The notes under the pieces: generated by a model
What the model saw: only the letters and a program-made list of their open reading frames with translations
What the model was told of the DNA's origin: nothing
The model's database searches: none
Program-made: the position numbers and the translations under genes
In this document: piece by piece, positions 15,113 to 21,571 of the stretch
How positions within the stretch are numbered: the stretch's first letter is position 1
How the letters are laid out: the number at the start of each line of letters is the position of its first letter
Assembly: GCF_045807065.1 (NCBI RefSeq)
Contig: NZ_JBJMIE010000135.1
Location: 1 to 25,032 of the forward strand
Origin: Actinophytocola sp045807065
Lineage (GTDB): Bacteria; Actinomycetota; Actinomycetes; Mycobacteriales; Pseudonocardiaceae
DNA: 25,032 nucleotides
Reading direction: 5' to 3'

Positions 15113-16296
15113 AGCACGCCGCGGGCGGCCAGGTTGCGGAACAGGTCGGCGATCCCGACGGTCCAGGGCTCGCAGGTGTCGCTGGTGCGGACGCGGTTGA
15201 CCAGGGCGCCGAGGGTCGGGGTCGCGATCGTGACGATGTCGTCCACGTGGTGGGTGAAGCCCTGGCCCGGTGCGTCGCGGTCCTCGATGGGGGCGAACAT
15301 CGTGCCCAGGTAGAGGACGGCGCCGTCCGGGTAGTGGTGGTGGGGGCCGACCAGCTGCGCGACGAGGTCCTCCGGGGCGCGGCTGATCTCGGTCATCGAG
15401 GAGGAGCCGTCGAGGTGGTGGCCGTCCGTGCCGTCGACGGTGAGGGTGACGGTCGCCGTGCGGAGGTCGTCCAGGGAGAAGCCCGGCTCGAACAGGCGCA
15501 GGAACGGGCCGACGGCGGCGGAGGCGTTGTTGTCCTTCGCCTTGGGCAGCAACAGGGCCGAGCGGCCCTCGATGTCGCGGAGGTTCACGTCGTTGCCGAG
15601 CGTCGCGCCGACGATCCGGCCGGTCGAGGCGACCGCCAACGCCACCTCCGGCTCCGGGTTGTTCCACCGTGAGTCGGGGTGGATGCCGGCGTCGGTGGCG
15701 GTGCCGACGGCGGAGAGCACCGGCGCCTTGGTGAAGATCTCCGCGTCCGGGCCGATGCCGACCTCGAGGTACTGGCTCCACATGCCCTGCTCGACGAGCA
15801 GCTTCTTCACCGAGTCGGCCTCGGCCGAGCCGGGTCGCAGGTCCGCGAGCGTGCGACCGCCGAGCAGCGAGGCGATCTCGGCCCGGACCCCGGCCGCGCC
15901 GGCCGCGTCGCCGCGGGTGCGTTCCTCGATCACCCGCTCCAGCATGGACACCGCGAACGTGACCCCGGCGGCCTTGATCACCTGCAGGTCGACGGGTGCC
16001 AGCAACCAGGGCCGCGCCGCGTCCCGGGTCTCGACGGGAGTGTTGGCGAGGAGAACGGACAGCTCGCCGAGGTGTTCGCCGCGGGCCGCGCGCAGGGCGG
16101 CGGCCGGGTCGTCGGCCTCGCACAGGTCCCGCACGGTGGGGAACGCGGCCGTCACGTCGACCACACCGTCGGGACGGACGGCGACCACCGACGGACCGCC
16201 GAGGTCGGGTCGCCAGATCCGGCCGACGAGCGCACCGGCGGCGCCGTCCGCGGGGAGGGTGGTGGTTGCGTCGGGTGGGAACGCGGGCATGGTCAT
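15109..16296 (-). CDS. Fumarylacetoacetate-hydrolase (FAH) superfamily enzyme, perhaps a 2-keto-3-deoxy sugar-acid dehydratase
   Basis: A 395-residue cytoplasmic enzyme with the FAH fold in its C-terminal half: FTKAPVLSAVG (188-198), the metal-binding Glu pair E215/E217 in WNNPEPEVALAV, TLGNDVNLRDIEG (232-244) and PKAKDNN (251-257). The N-terminal extension (GRIWRP...VVDVTAAFPTVRDLCE) and overall length suit the bacterial branch that includes 2-keto-3-deoxy-pentonate dehydratases (XylX/AraD1 type) rather than the shorter acylpyruvases. This sub-assignment is less sure than the family. It lies downstream of the CoA-transferase/hydratase operon, 233 bp after the hydratase, with a hairpin and duplicated junction in between. 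An alternative start is the ATG at 16290. It ends tail-to-tail with the dienelactone hydrolase gene, sharing CTAG. Confidence 0.88.
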   Translation of the reverse strand: MTMPAFPPDATTTLPADGAAGALVGRIWRPDLGGPSVVAVRPDGVVDVTAAFPTVRDLCEADDPAAALRAARGEHLGELSVLLANTPVETRDAARPWLLAPVDLQVIKAAGVTFAVSMLERVIEERTRGDAAGAAGVRAEIASLLGGRTLADLRPGSAEADSVKKLLVEQGMWSQYLEVGIGPDAEIFTKAPVLSAVGTATDAGIHPDSRWNNPEPEVALAVASTGRIVGATLGNDVNLRDIEGRSALLLPKAKDNNASAAVGPFLRLFEPGFSLDDLRTATVTLTVDGTDGHHLDGSSSMTEISRAPEDLVAQLVGPHHHYPDGAVLYLGTMFAPIEDRDAPGQGFTHHVDDIVTIATPTLGALVNRVRTSDTCEPWTVGIADLFRNLAARGVL

Positions 16297-16583
16297 GGTT
16301 TCCAGTCTGGTTCAGCGGAGTGAGTCGGGACACCGGCGAAAGCCCGGCGATCCGACACGAGCTCACGCTCGGATCGCCGACACGGGCACCGGGTGCGGTG
16401 GAGCACGGGTGGGCGCCTTGCGGCGGAGGGCGCACCGGTCACCCGCCGCCGAGCAGTTCGCCCGCGGAAAGCGCTCGTGCCCTTGGCGAGGGCGGGAACG
16501 CAGGCATGATCGTGGTCCGGTCCGCGAGGTCAGCGGCGGTGGAACACGGGTGGGCGCTTCTCGGCGAACGCGCGTCTGCCCTC
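16269..16583. repeat. Decayed duplication of the hydratase-end/FAH-start junction
   Basis: Between the enoyl-CoA hydratase and FAH genes, two gene ends occur twice in the same order. The FAH start (16277-16303) has a diverged copy at 16494-16520, which would read MPAFPP like the real gene. The hydratase 3' end (16538-16560) has a diverged copy at 16397-16420. The simplest reading is a tandem duplication of the junction; the two halves are 44 bp apart in one copy and 120 bp in the other, so one copy has since lost or gained about 76 bp. Confidence 0.6.
16345..16379 (-). terminator. Hairpin between the hydratase and FAH genes
   Basis: A perfect 11-bp stem (CGGCGATCCGA at 16345-16355, complement at 16369-16379) with a 13-base loop lies in the 233-bp gap upstream of the FAH start. 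It may end transcription of the five-gene operon or act as a structured leader or operator for the FAH gene; no T-tract is present. Confidence 0.4.
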
Positions 16584-17351
16584 CGCCGCGTCCTCGGTGG
16601 CGAAGCAGATCGTCTGGAGGTCGCGTTCGTACTCCAGGGCCTTGTCCTCGGGCAGGCTGTGGGCGGCACGCAGGTTGATCTTGGCGGTCTCGGCGGCGAT
16701 CGGGGCGCGGGACGCGATCGTGGCGGCGAGCTCGCGGGCCCGGTCGAGCAGGCGAGAAGGCGCGACCACCTCGCTCACCAGGTGCCACTCGAGTGCGCGG
16801 GCGGCGTCGATCCGCTCCCCCGTCATGACCAGCCACGCCGCGTTGCTCGGACCGGCCGCCCGGGACAGGAACGCGGTCATGCCCCCGCCGCCGATCCAGC
16901 CGAGGGTGATCTCCGGCGCGCCGAACGACGCGGTGTCCGCCGCGAGCCGGATGTCGCACGACAGCGCCGTCTCCAGGCCGCCGCCGAGGGCGTAGCCGTT
17001 CACCGCGGCGATCGTCGGGGTCCGGGCGGCGCGGATGGCGTCGCAGTAGTCGGTGCGGTTGCGGAAGTCCCACGGCGTGGCGTACCGGTCCAGCTCGCGG
17101 ATGTCCGAGCCCACGCTGAACGACCGCTCCCCCGCACCGGTCACGACGATCACCCGGATGTCGGGCGTGTGGTCGCACCAGTGCACGGCGTCGACCAGTG
17201 CCGCGGACATCGGCGGGGTCACCGCGTTGAGCTTCGCCGGGCGGTTCAGGGTGAGGGTGGCGACGTGGCCGTCCACCTCGAGGCGGACTTCGTCGACGGC
17301 AATCGAAGAGGCAACCGGACTGGCAACCGGAGAGGCGACTGGAGGGGTCAT
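16530..17351 (-). CDS. Enoyl-CoA hydratase/isomerase (crotonase) family protein
   Basis: Probably adds water to, or removes it from, an enoyl-CoA made from the acid activated by the CoA-transferase of the same operon. The 273-residue protein shows the oxyanion-hole segments FSVGSDIRE (78-86) and GYALGGG (119-125). Both crotonase catalytic glutamates appear kept: E127 in GGGLETAL and E147 in FGAPEITLG, which favours hydratase activity over thioesterase or decarboxylase roles. The layout resembles CaiD-type carnitinyl-CoA hydratases. The N-terminus carries a short repeat PVASPVASPVASS that looks like unstructured padding. The ATG overlaps the preceding stop as ATGA (17348-17351) and GGGAG lies upstream. 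Confidence 0.93.
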   Translation of the reverse strand: MTPPVASPVASPVASSIAVDEVRLEVDGHVATLTLNRPAKLNAVTPPMSAALVDAVHWCDHTPDIRVIVVTGAGERSFSVGSDIRELDRYATPWDFRNRTDYCDAIRAARTPTIAAVNGYALGGGLETALSCDIRLAADTASFGAPEITLGWIGGGGMTAFLSRAAGPSNAAWLVMTGERIDAARALEWHLVSEVVAPSRLLDRARELAATIASRAPIAAETAKINLRAAHSLPEDKALEYERDLQTICFATEDAAEGRRAFAEKRPPVFHRR

Positions 17352-18457
17352 CGGGCAGGCTCCCGGGTCGAGGCGCGGTGGAGGTCGGTCAACTGGGCCA
17401 GGCCCGCGGCCGGGTTGAGGTCGCCGGACAGCACCCCGCGGACGGTCTCCGCCGCGGCGGCCTGGAACGCGATGTAGCCGGCGTGGCGCGGTCGCACCCA
17501 CGCCTGTTCGCACGTGCCGGCCGTACGGCGGTAGAACCCGTGCGCGGCCGCGTCGACGTCGTCGTCGTGCCAGGCGGCCCGCGCGCTGGGCTGCCCGGCG
17601 TGCGCCGGGACGAACTCGCGCTGCGTCCGCGGGGCCATCAGCCACCGGATGTGGTCGAGCAGCGCGGCGGAAGGCCGGGCACGGGCACTGATCGCGATGC
17701 CCGTGCCCCCCAGCGTCGAACCCGGACGCCCGCCCGGCGCGACGACCGGCGCGTCGCCGAAGGTCACCCTGCCGGAGTAGTTGACGTAGCCGTACACCAG
17801 CGGGCACAGCGCCAGCCGGTTGGTCGTGGTCATCAGCTCCAGCAGGCCGATCGGGTCGAGGGCGCGGGTCTCCGCCGGCGCGCGGGCGTCCACCTCGGTC
17901 ATCAGGTCGAACACCGCCCGCCCGGTCTCCGCCGACACCAGGGTGTCCGGCGTGGCGGCCGGCTCCTCGCCCAGTGCCACGGCGATCGAGGCGAACGTGA
18001 GGAACGCGTGCGGACCGGCCAGCGACAGCGCGGTGGGCTCCGCCCTGGCCAGCGACCGCACCTCGTCCCACGTGGACGGCACGTACCCGGTCAGGTCGCC
18101 ACGCGCGGCCAGCACCTGGGTCGCCGCGTCCAGCGGGAGCGCCCACTGGCGACCCGCGAGCGTGTACGACCGCCATGACGGGCCGATCGACTGCTCCGCC
18201 CAGGACGCCAGCTCCGCCGCGCCGAACAGCTCGTCCAGCGGGCGCAGGCAACCGGCCTCGACGGCCGCACCGAGGTGCGGGTGGTCCAGCACCACCAGGT
18301 CGTAGCGGGCGCACAGGTCGGCGACCGGATGCGACTCGAACCCCGCCAGGGACTGGACGTCCCAGGCGAGCAGGTCGGGCGGCGCGGCCGCCCGCAACGC
18401 CTCCCGGCCCCGCGGGTGGTCCCACGTCACGCCGCGGAAACGGGCGCGGAACGTCAT
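17348..18457 (-). CDS. Sugar-binding-protein homologue (family 1 SBP fold) without a signal peptide
   Basis: A 369-residue protein with the layout of MalE-like extracellular binding proteins: CARYDLVVLDHPHLGAAVEAGCLRPLDELF (about 49-78), GRQWALPLDAATQVLAAR (102-119), PSTWDEVRSLA, LLDHIRWLMAPRTQREFVPAHAGQPSAR and a Trp/Tyr-containing C-terminal ligand lobe. Unlike normal members it starts MTFRARFRGVTWDHPRG and has neither a signal peptide nor a lipobox, so it should stay in the cytoplasm. It is coupled by ATGA overlaps to the CoA-transferase gene before it and the hydratase gene after it, and no permease gene is in the operon. It may bind a sugar-like intermediate, or act as a sensor or chaperone; the role is unknown. 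Confidence 0.85.
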   Translation of the reverse strand: MTFRARFRGVTWDHPRGREALRAAAPPDLLAWDVQSLAGFESHPVADLCARYDLVVLDHPHLGAAVEAGCLRPLDELFGAAELASWAEQSIGPSWRSYTLAGRQWALPLDAATQVLAARGDLTGYVPSTWDEVRSLARAEPTALSLAGPHAFLTFASIAVALGEEPAATPDTLVSAETGRAVFDLMTEVDARAPAETRALDPIGLLELMTTTNRLALCPLVYGYVNYSGRVTFGDAPVVAPGGRPGSTLGGTGIAISARARPSAALLDHIRWLMAPRTQREFVPAHAGQPSARAAWHDDDVDAAAHGFYRRTAGTCEQAWVRPRHAGYIAFQAAAAETVRGVLSGDLNPAAGLAQLTDLHRASTREPAR

Positions 18458-19644
18458 GCCGTCTCCGCCACGACACCGCGGTCGAACAACGCGCCGATCT
18501 CGGCCTCGTCGAGCCCGATCTCGGTCAGGACCTCGCGGGTGTGCTCGCCCACCAGCGGCGCGCCCCGGTCGATGCGTGGCGGGGTCGCCGAGAACCGGTA
18601 CGGGAAGCCCGGCACGGTCACCCGGCCCTCGGTGGGGTGGTCGTAGGTGACGAACGTGCCGTTATGCCTGATCTGCGGGTCGTCGAGCAGGTCGGCGTAG
18701 CCGTACACCGGGCCGGCCCAGATGCCCGCCGCGGCGAACGCGTCGAGCCAGTGCCGGGTCGGCTTCGTCGCGAGGTGCGCGGCGGTCCGCGCGAACAGCT
18801 CGTCGCGCTGGTGCCAGCCGGCTTCCTCGTCCGACAGGTCGAGGAACGAGTCCTCGCCGAGGATCTCGCCGAGGGTCCTCAACGGCGGGAACGCCAGTGT
18901 GAGGTAGCCGTCCGCGGTCTTGAAGGCGCCGTAGGGGGCGCGGATGTAGACGTGGGCGTGCGGCTCGTCGCCGCGTTCCTGCGGCACCCCGCCGACGGTG
19001 TGCACGGACAGCTCCTGCATCTGCAGGGTGGTGATCGCGTCGAGCATGTTGACGGTCACGAGCTGTCCCTCGCCGGTGCGCTCGCGGTGCAGGAGCGCGG
19101 CGAGCACACCCTCGAACGCGGTCGACGCGGTGACGGCGTCCACGATGTACTGGCCGGCCGCCCGCGGCGCCTCGTCCCGGCGGCCGGTGGACAGCATCGC
19201 GCCGGACATGCCCTGCAGCAACAGGTCCTGGCCCGGGCGCTGCGCGTAGGGGCCGTCCTCGCCGTAGCCGGAGATCGACACGTACACGATGGACGGGTTG
19301 ATCGCCCGCAGGCTCTCGTAGTCCACGCCCAGCCGCCGCGCGACACCCGGCCGGTAGTTCTGCAGGAACACGTCCGCGGACGCGACGAGCCTCGCCAGCA
19401 CGGCCCTGCCGTCGGCGGACTTGAGGTCCACGGCGAGCGACCGCTTGTTGCGGTTGAGCGACAGGAACGACACGTTGATCCGGTTGCCGGCCGCGCCGCC
19501 GGCGGCCGCGTGCCGCTGCCACTCCCCCGTCACCGGCTCGACCTTCACCACGTCCGCGCCGAGGTCGCCCAGCCGCTGCGCGGCGAACGGCCCGGCCATG
19601 GCGATGGAGCAGTCGAGCACCCGATAGCCGCTGAGGACGCTCAC
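18454..19644 (-). CDS. Class III CoA-transferase, CaiB/BaiF family
   Basis: Moves CoA from a donor thioester to a carboxylic acid, activating it for later steps. The 396-residue protein follows the family from LSGYRVLDCSIAMAGPFAAQRLGDLGADVVKVEP at the N-terminus, through the NRNKRSLAVDLK segment and PGQDLLLQGMSG. The catalytic Asp is D169 in QYIVDAVTAS, exactly the position known from formyl-CoA transferase and CaiB. The acid substrate cannot be predicted. The GTG start at 19644 overlaps the stop of the DUF4432 gene as GTGA (19641-19644), and its own stop overlaps the next ATG as ATGA. Confidence 0.95.
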   Translation of the reverse strand: MSVLSGYRVLDCSIAMAGPFAAQRLGDLGADVVKVEPVTGEWQRHAAAGGAAGNRINVSFLSLNRNKRSLAVDLKSADGRAVLARLVASADVFLQNYRPGVARRLGVDYESLRAINPSIVYVSISGYGEDGPYAQRPGQDLLLQGMSGAMLSTGRRDEAPRAAGQYIVDAVTASTAFEGVLAALLHRERTGEGQLVTVNMLDAITTLQMQELSVHTVGGVPQERGDEPHAHVYIRAPYGAFKTADGYLTLAFPPLRTLGEILGEDSFLDLSDEEAGWHQRDELFARTAAHLATKPTRHWLDAFAAAGIWAGPVYGYADLLDDPQIRHNGTFVTYDHPTEGRVTVPGFPYRFSATPPRIDRGAPLVGEHTREVLTEIGLDEAEIGALFDRGVVAETA

Positions 19645-20705
19645 AGCGTGCCCACCCGGAAGGTGGTGGTGTAGCGACGTTCCTCGCCCGGTTCCAGGAA
19701 GATCATCGTGCCGTCGTCGCGGGCCGCCTGGTCACCGGCCACGTGGTGCGTGGACGGCTCGAACGCGATGGCGTACGCGCCCTCCCGCAGGTGCAGCCAC
19801 TGGAAGAACGCCGGGAACCGGGTGGTGTCGTAGGCCAGCTCGAAGAACACGCCGAGCCGCTCGTTCACCAGGCGCGGGCGGGCGATGCCGTGCTCGTCGG
19901 GCTTGAGCACGTGTTCGTAGACCTGTTCCACGAAGCCCTTCCGCGGCGCCGGTACCTCCACATTGGACACACCCTGCTCGGCGACGCTGTCGCTCTGCCA
20001 GACGGTCCGCTCGACCGGCAGCTCGAACCGGGCGCCTTCGTCGAGGAACGGCCAGCCGATGTTGACGTGGTACAGGTACATGTGCGGGGTCGGGTCGAAG
20101 CCGGCGTTGCGCACGGTGTCCGTGAGGCGGATCTCGGTGCCGCCGACGGGTGCCTCGACGCGCCGGGTGAGCCGCAGGTGCTCGCCGAAGATCGCGGCCT
20201 GGCGGACCTCGCCCTCGGCCCACAGCACGCACGTCTCGTCGTCGTCCCACCGCTCGCCGTAGCCGTGCAGGCGGGCGGGCAGGTTGGCGACGCGTCCGTG
20301 GAGTCCGTTGCGGACGGTCCTCTTCGGCGGGTACCGGTACTGAGACGCGTCCACCTCGGCGCCGAACAGCGTGTGGTCGAGCCCGGCGGTGAGCAGCAGC
20401 CCGGAGAAGCTGCGCATCATCGACAGGCCGTCGTCGTCGGCGTACTCGTGCAGTCCGGGGTGGCGGAAGCCGGTCGCGGACCGCCAGCCGAACCCGTTGC
20501 CGCGGAACTCGGCGGTGCCGAGGTCCATGGCGCGGTCGACGAGCACGTCGAAGTTCAGCCCCGCACCGGTGCGGAACTCGAGTGCCCGGATGCCCCGCTC
20601 GGCCCCGTCGTCGAGCACCACCGACCGCACCCCGCCCGCGGCGCTCACGTCCCCCGCGAGCCGCGCCAGCGCCCCCCGGTCGTAGTCCCTGCCGGACAGC
20701 CTCAT
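19641..20705 (-). CDS. DUF4432 family protein, galactose-mutarotase-like fold
   Basis: A 354-residue protein of the DUF4432 family, which has the beta-supersandwich fold of aldose 1-epimerases. Visible family segments include DRAMDLGTAEFRGNGFGW (about 57-74), HGRVANLPA with its His, LTDTVRNAGFDPTPHMYLYHVNIGWPFLDEGA (about 190-221) with the His pair expected near the active site, and the C-terminal EPSTHHVAG and FLEPGEERRYTTTFRVG. Such proteins are thought to be sugar mutarotases or isomerases; few have been characterised. The ATG at 20705 overlaps the SDR stop as ATGA (20702-20705), and an upstream in-frame extension into the SDR gene is not needed. It is the second gene of the operon. Confidence 0.88.
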   Translation of the reverse strand: MRLSGRDYDRGALARLAGDVSAAGGVRSVVLDDGAERGIRALEFRTGAGLNFDVLVDRAMDLGTAEFRGNGFGWRSATGFRHPGLHEYADDDGLSMMRSFSGLLLTAGLDHTLFGAEVDASQYRYPPKRTVRNGLHGRVANLPARLHGYGERWDDDETCVLWAEGEVRQAAIFGEHLRLTRRVEAPVGGTEIRLTDTVRNAGFDPTPHMYLYHVNIGWPFLDEGARFELPVERTVWQSDSVAEQGVSNVEVPAPRKGFVEQVYEHVLKPDEHGIARPRLVNERLGVFFELAYDTTRFPAFFQWLHLREGAYAIAFEPSTHHVAGDQAARDDGTMIFLEPGEERRYTTTFRVGTL

Positions 20706-21457
20706 GACATGACCCACCCTCCGTTGACCTCGATGCACTGCCCGGTGACGAACGACGAGTCCGGCCCGGTGAGGAACGAGACCACCGCGGCCAGCTCCGC
20801 CGGGCGTCCCCGGCGCTTGAGCGCCTGGTGGGCCAGCACGAACCTGGTGTAGGCCTCGGGGTCGGCGTGGATCTCCTCGGCCGCCGTGGGGAACGCGCCC
20901 GGGGAGACCGCGTTGACCCGGATCCCGTGCGGCCCCAGCTCGCGGGCGAGTGCCCGGGTGAACGCGGTCGCCGCGCCCTTGGTCGACACGTACGCCGCCA
21001 GCTCCGCCCAGCCGCCGTGCATGGTGATCGACGCGATGTTGACGATCGCGCCGCCGCCGGCCGGGACCATGCGCCGGGCCGCCGCCTGTGCGGCCACCCA
21101 GTAGGCCCGCTGGTTCACGGCCACCACGTCGTCGTACTCGGCGAGCGGCACGTCCAGGAACGGGCGCGCCGGGTAGACGGCCGCGTTGTTGACGAGCACC
21201 CCGACGCCACCCAGCTCCGCCTCGGCCCGCGCGAACGCGGCCTCGACGGCGTCGGCGTCACGCAGGTCCACCGACAGCGCAAGCGCCCGGCCGCCGGCCT
21301 TCTCCACCACCTCGACGGTGCCGGCGAGGGCCGCCGCGTCGACGTCGAGCACGGCCACGTCCCGCCCGTCGGCGGCCAACCGCTGGGCGACGGCGCGGCC
21401 CAGCGCGCCACCCGCCCCGGTGACGAACGCGCCGCCACGATGCTCGGCACTGGCCAC
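20702..21457 (-). CDS. SDR-family NAD(P)-dependent oxidoreductase
   Basis: A 251-residue classical short-chain dehydrogenase and first gene of the operon. The nucleotide-binding turn is TGAGGALG (13-20), where Ala replaces the usual second Gly. D38 at the end of the second strand favours NAD(H). The NNAA motif (90-93), catalytic S143, and Y156/K160 in YVSTK are all present, as is the C-terminal SSFVTGQCIEVNGGW. Relatives oxidise sugars, sugar alcohols or hydroxy acids; here the neighbours suggest a sugar or sugar acid. The GTG at 21457 has GGAGG eight bases upstream. A longer reading from 21550 would run through the operator palindrome and is not supported. Confidence 0.93.
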   Translation of the reverse strand: MASAEHRGGAFVTGAGGALGRAVAQRLAADGRDVAVLDVDAAALAGTVEVVEKAGGRALALSVDLRDADAVEAAFARAEAELGGVGVLVNNAAVYPARPFLDVPLAEYDDVVAVNQRAYWVAAQAAARRMVPAGGGAIVNIASITMHGGWAELAAYVSTKGAATAFTRALARELGPHGIRVNAVSPGAFPTAAEEIHADPEAYTRFVLAHQALKRRGRPAELAAVVSFLTGPDSSFVTGQCIEVNGGWVMS

Positions 21458-21497
21458 CGCGTACCTCCAGAAATTCTTATTGTGCCTGGCAGGACAC

Positions 21498-21513
21498 ACG
21501 TTAGCGCTAACGT
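21498..21513. promoter_or_regulatory. Perfect 16-bp LacI-type operator between the SDR operon and the pullulanase gene
   Basis: ACGTTAGCGCTAACGT is a perfect palindrome with the TTAGCGCTAA core (21501-21510) and central CG typical of LacI-family operators. It lies 41 bases upstream of the SDR start and 59 bases upstream of the pullulanase start, so one bound dimer could control both. The LacI protein encoded at 13271-14302 is the only LacI gene in the window and is a plausible but untested partner. Confidence 0.75.
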
Positions 21514-21571
21514 TGCCGGTGCGCCAGAAGTAGAGTGTGCGAGCCACCATCGCCCAGCGTCGGGAGCCGCC

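Noticed and set aside
13061..16435. Minus-strand open frame of over 1100 codons across the LacI, hydrolase and FAH genes
   Set aside because: It crosses several well-supported genes on both strands and gives low-complexity Arg-rich protein.
16439..16507. Small open frame starting MPAFPP upstream of the FAH gene
   Set aside because: It is a decayed copy of the FAH gene start left by the junction duplication, not a separate gene.
20705..20738. Upstream start for the DUF4432 protein (adding MHRGQRRVGHV)
   Set aside because: The ATGA overlap at 20702-20705 matches the coupling in the rest of the operon and the extra residues do not fit the family.
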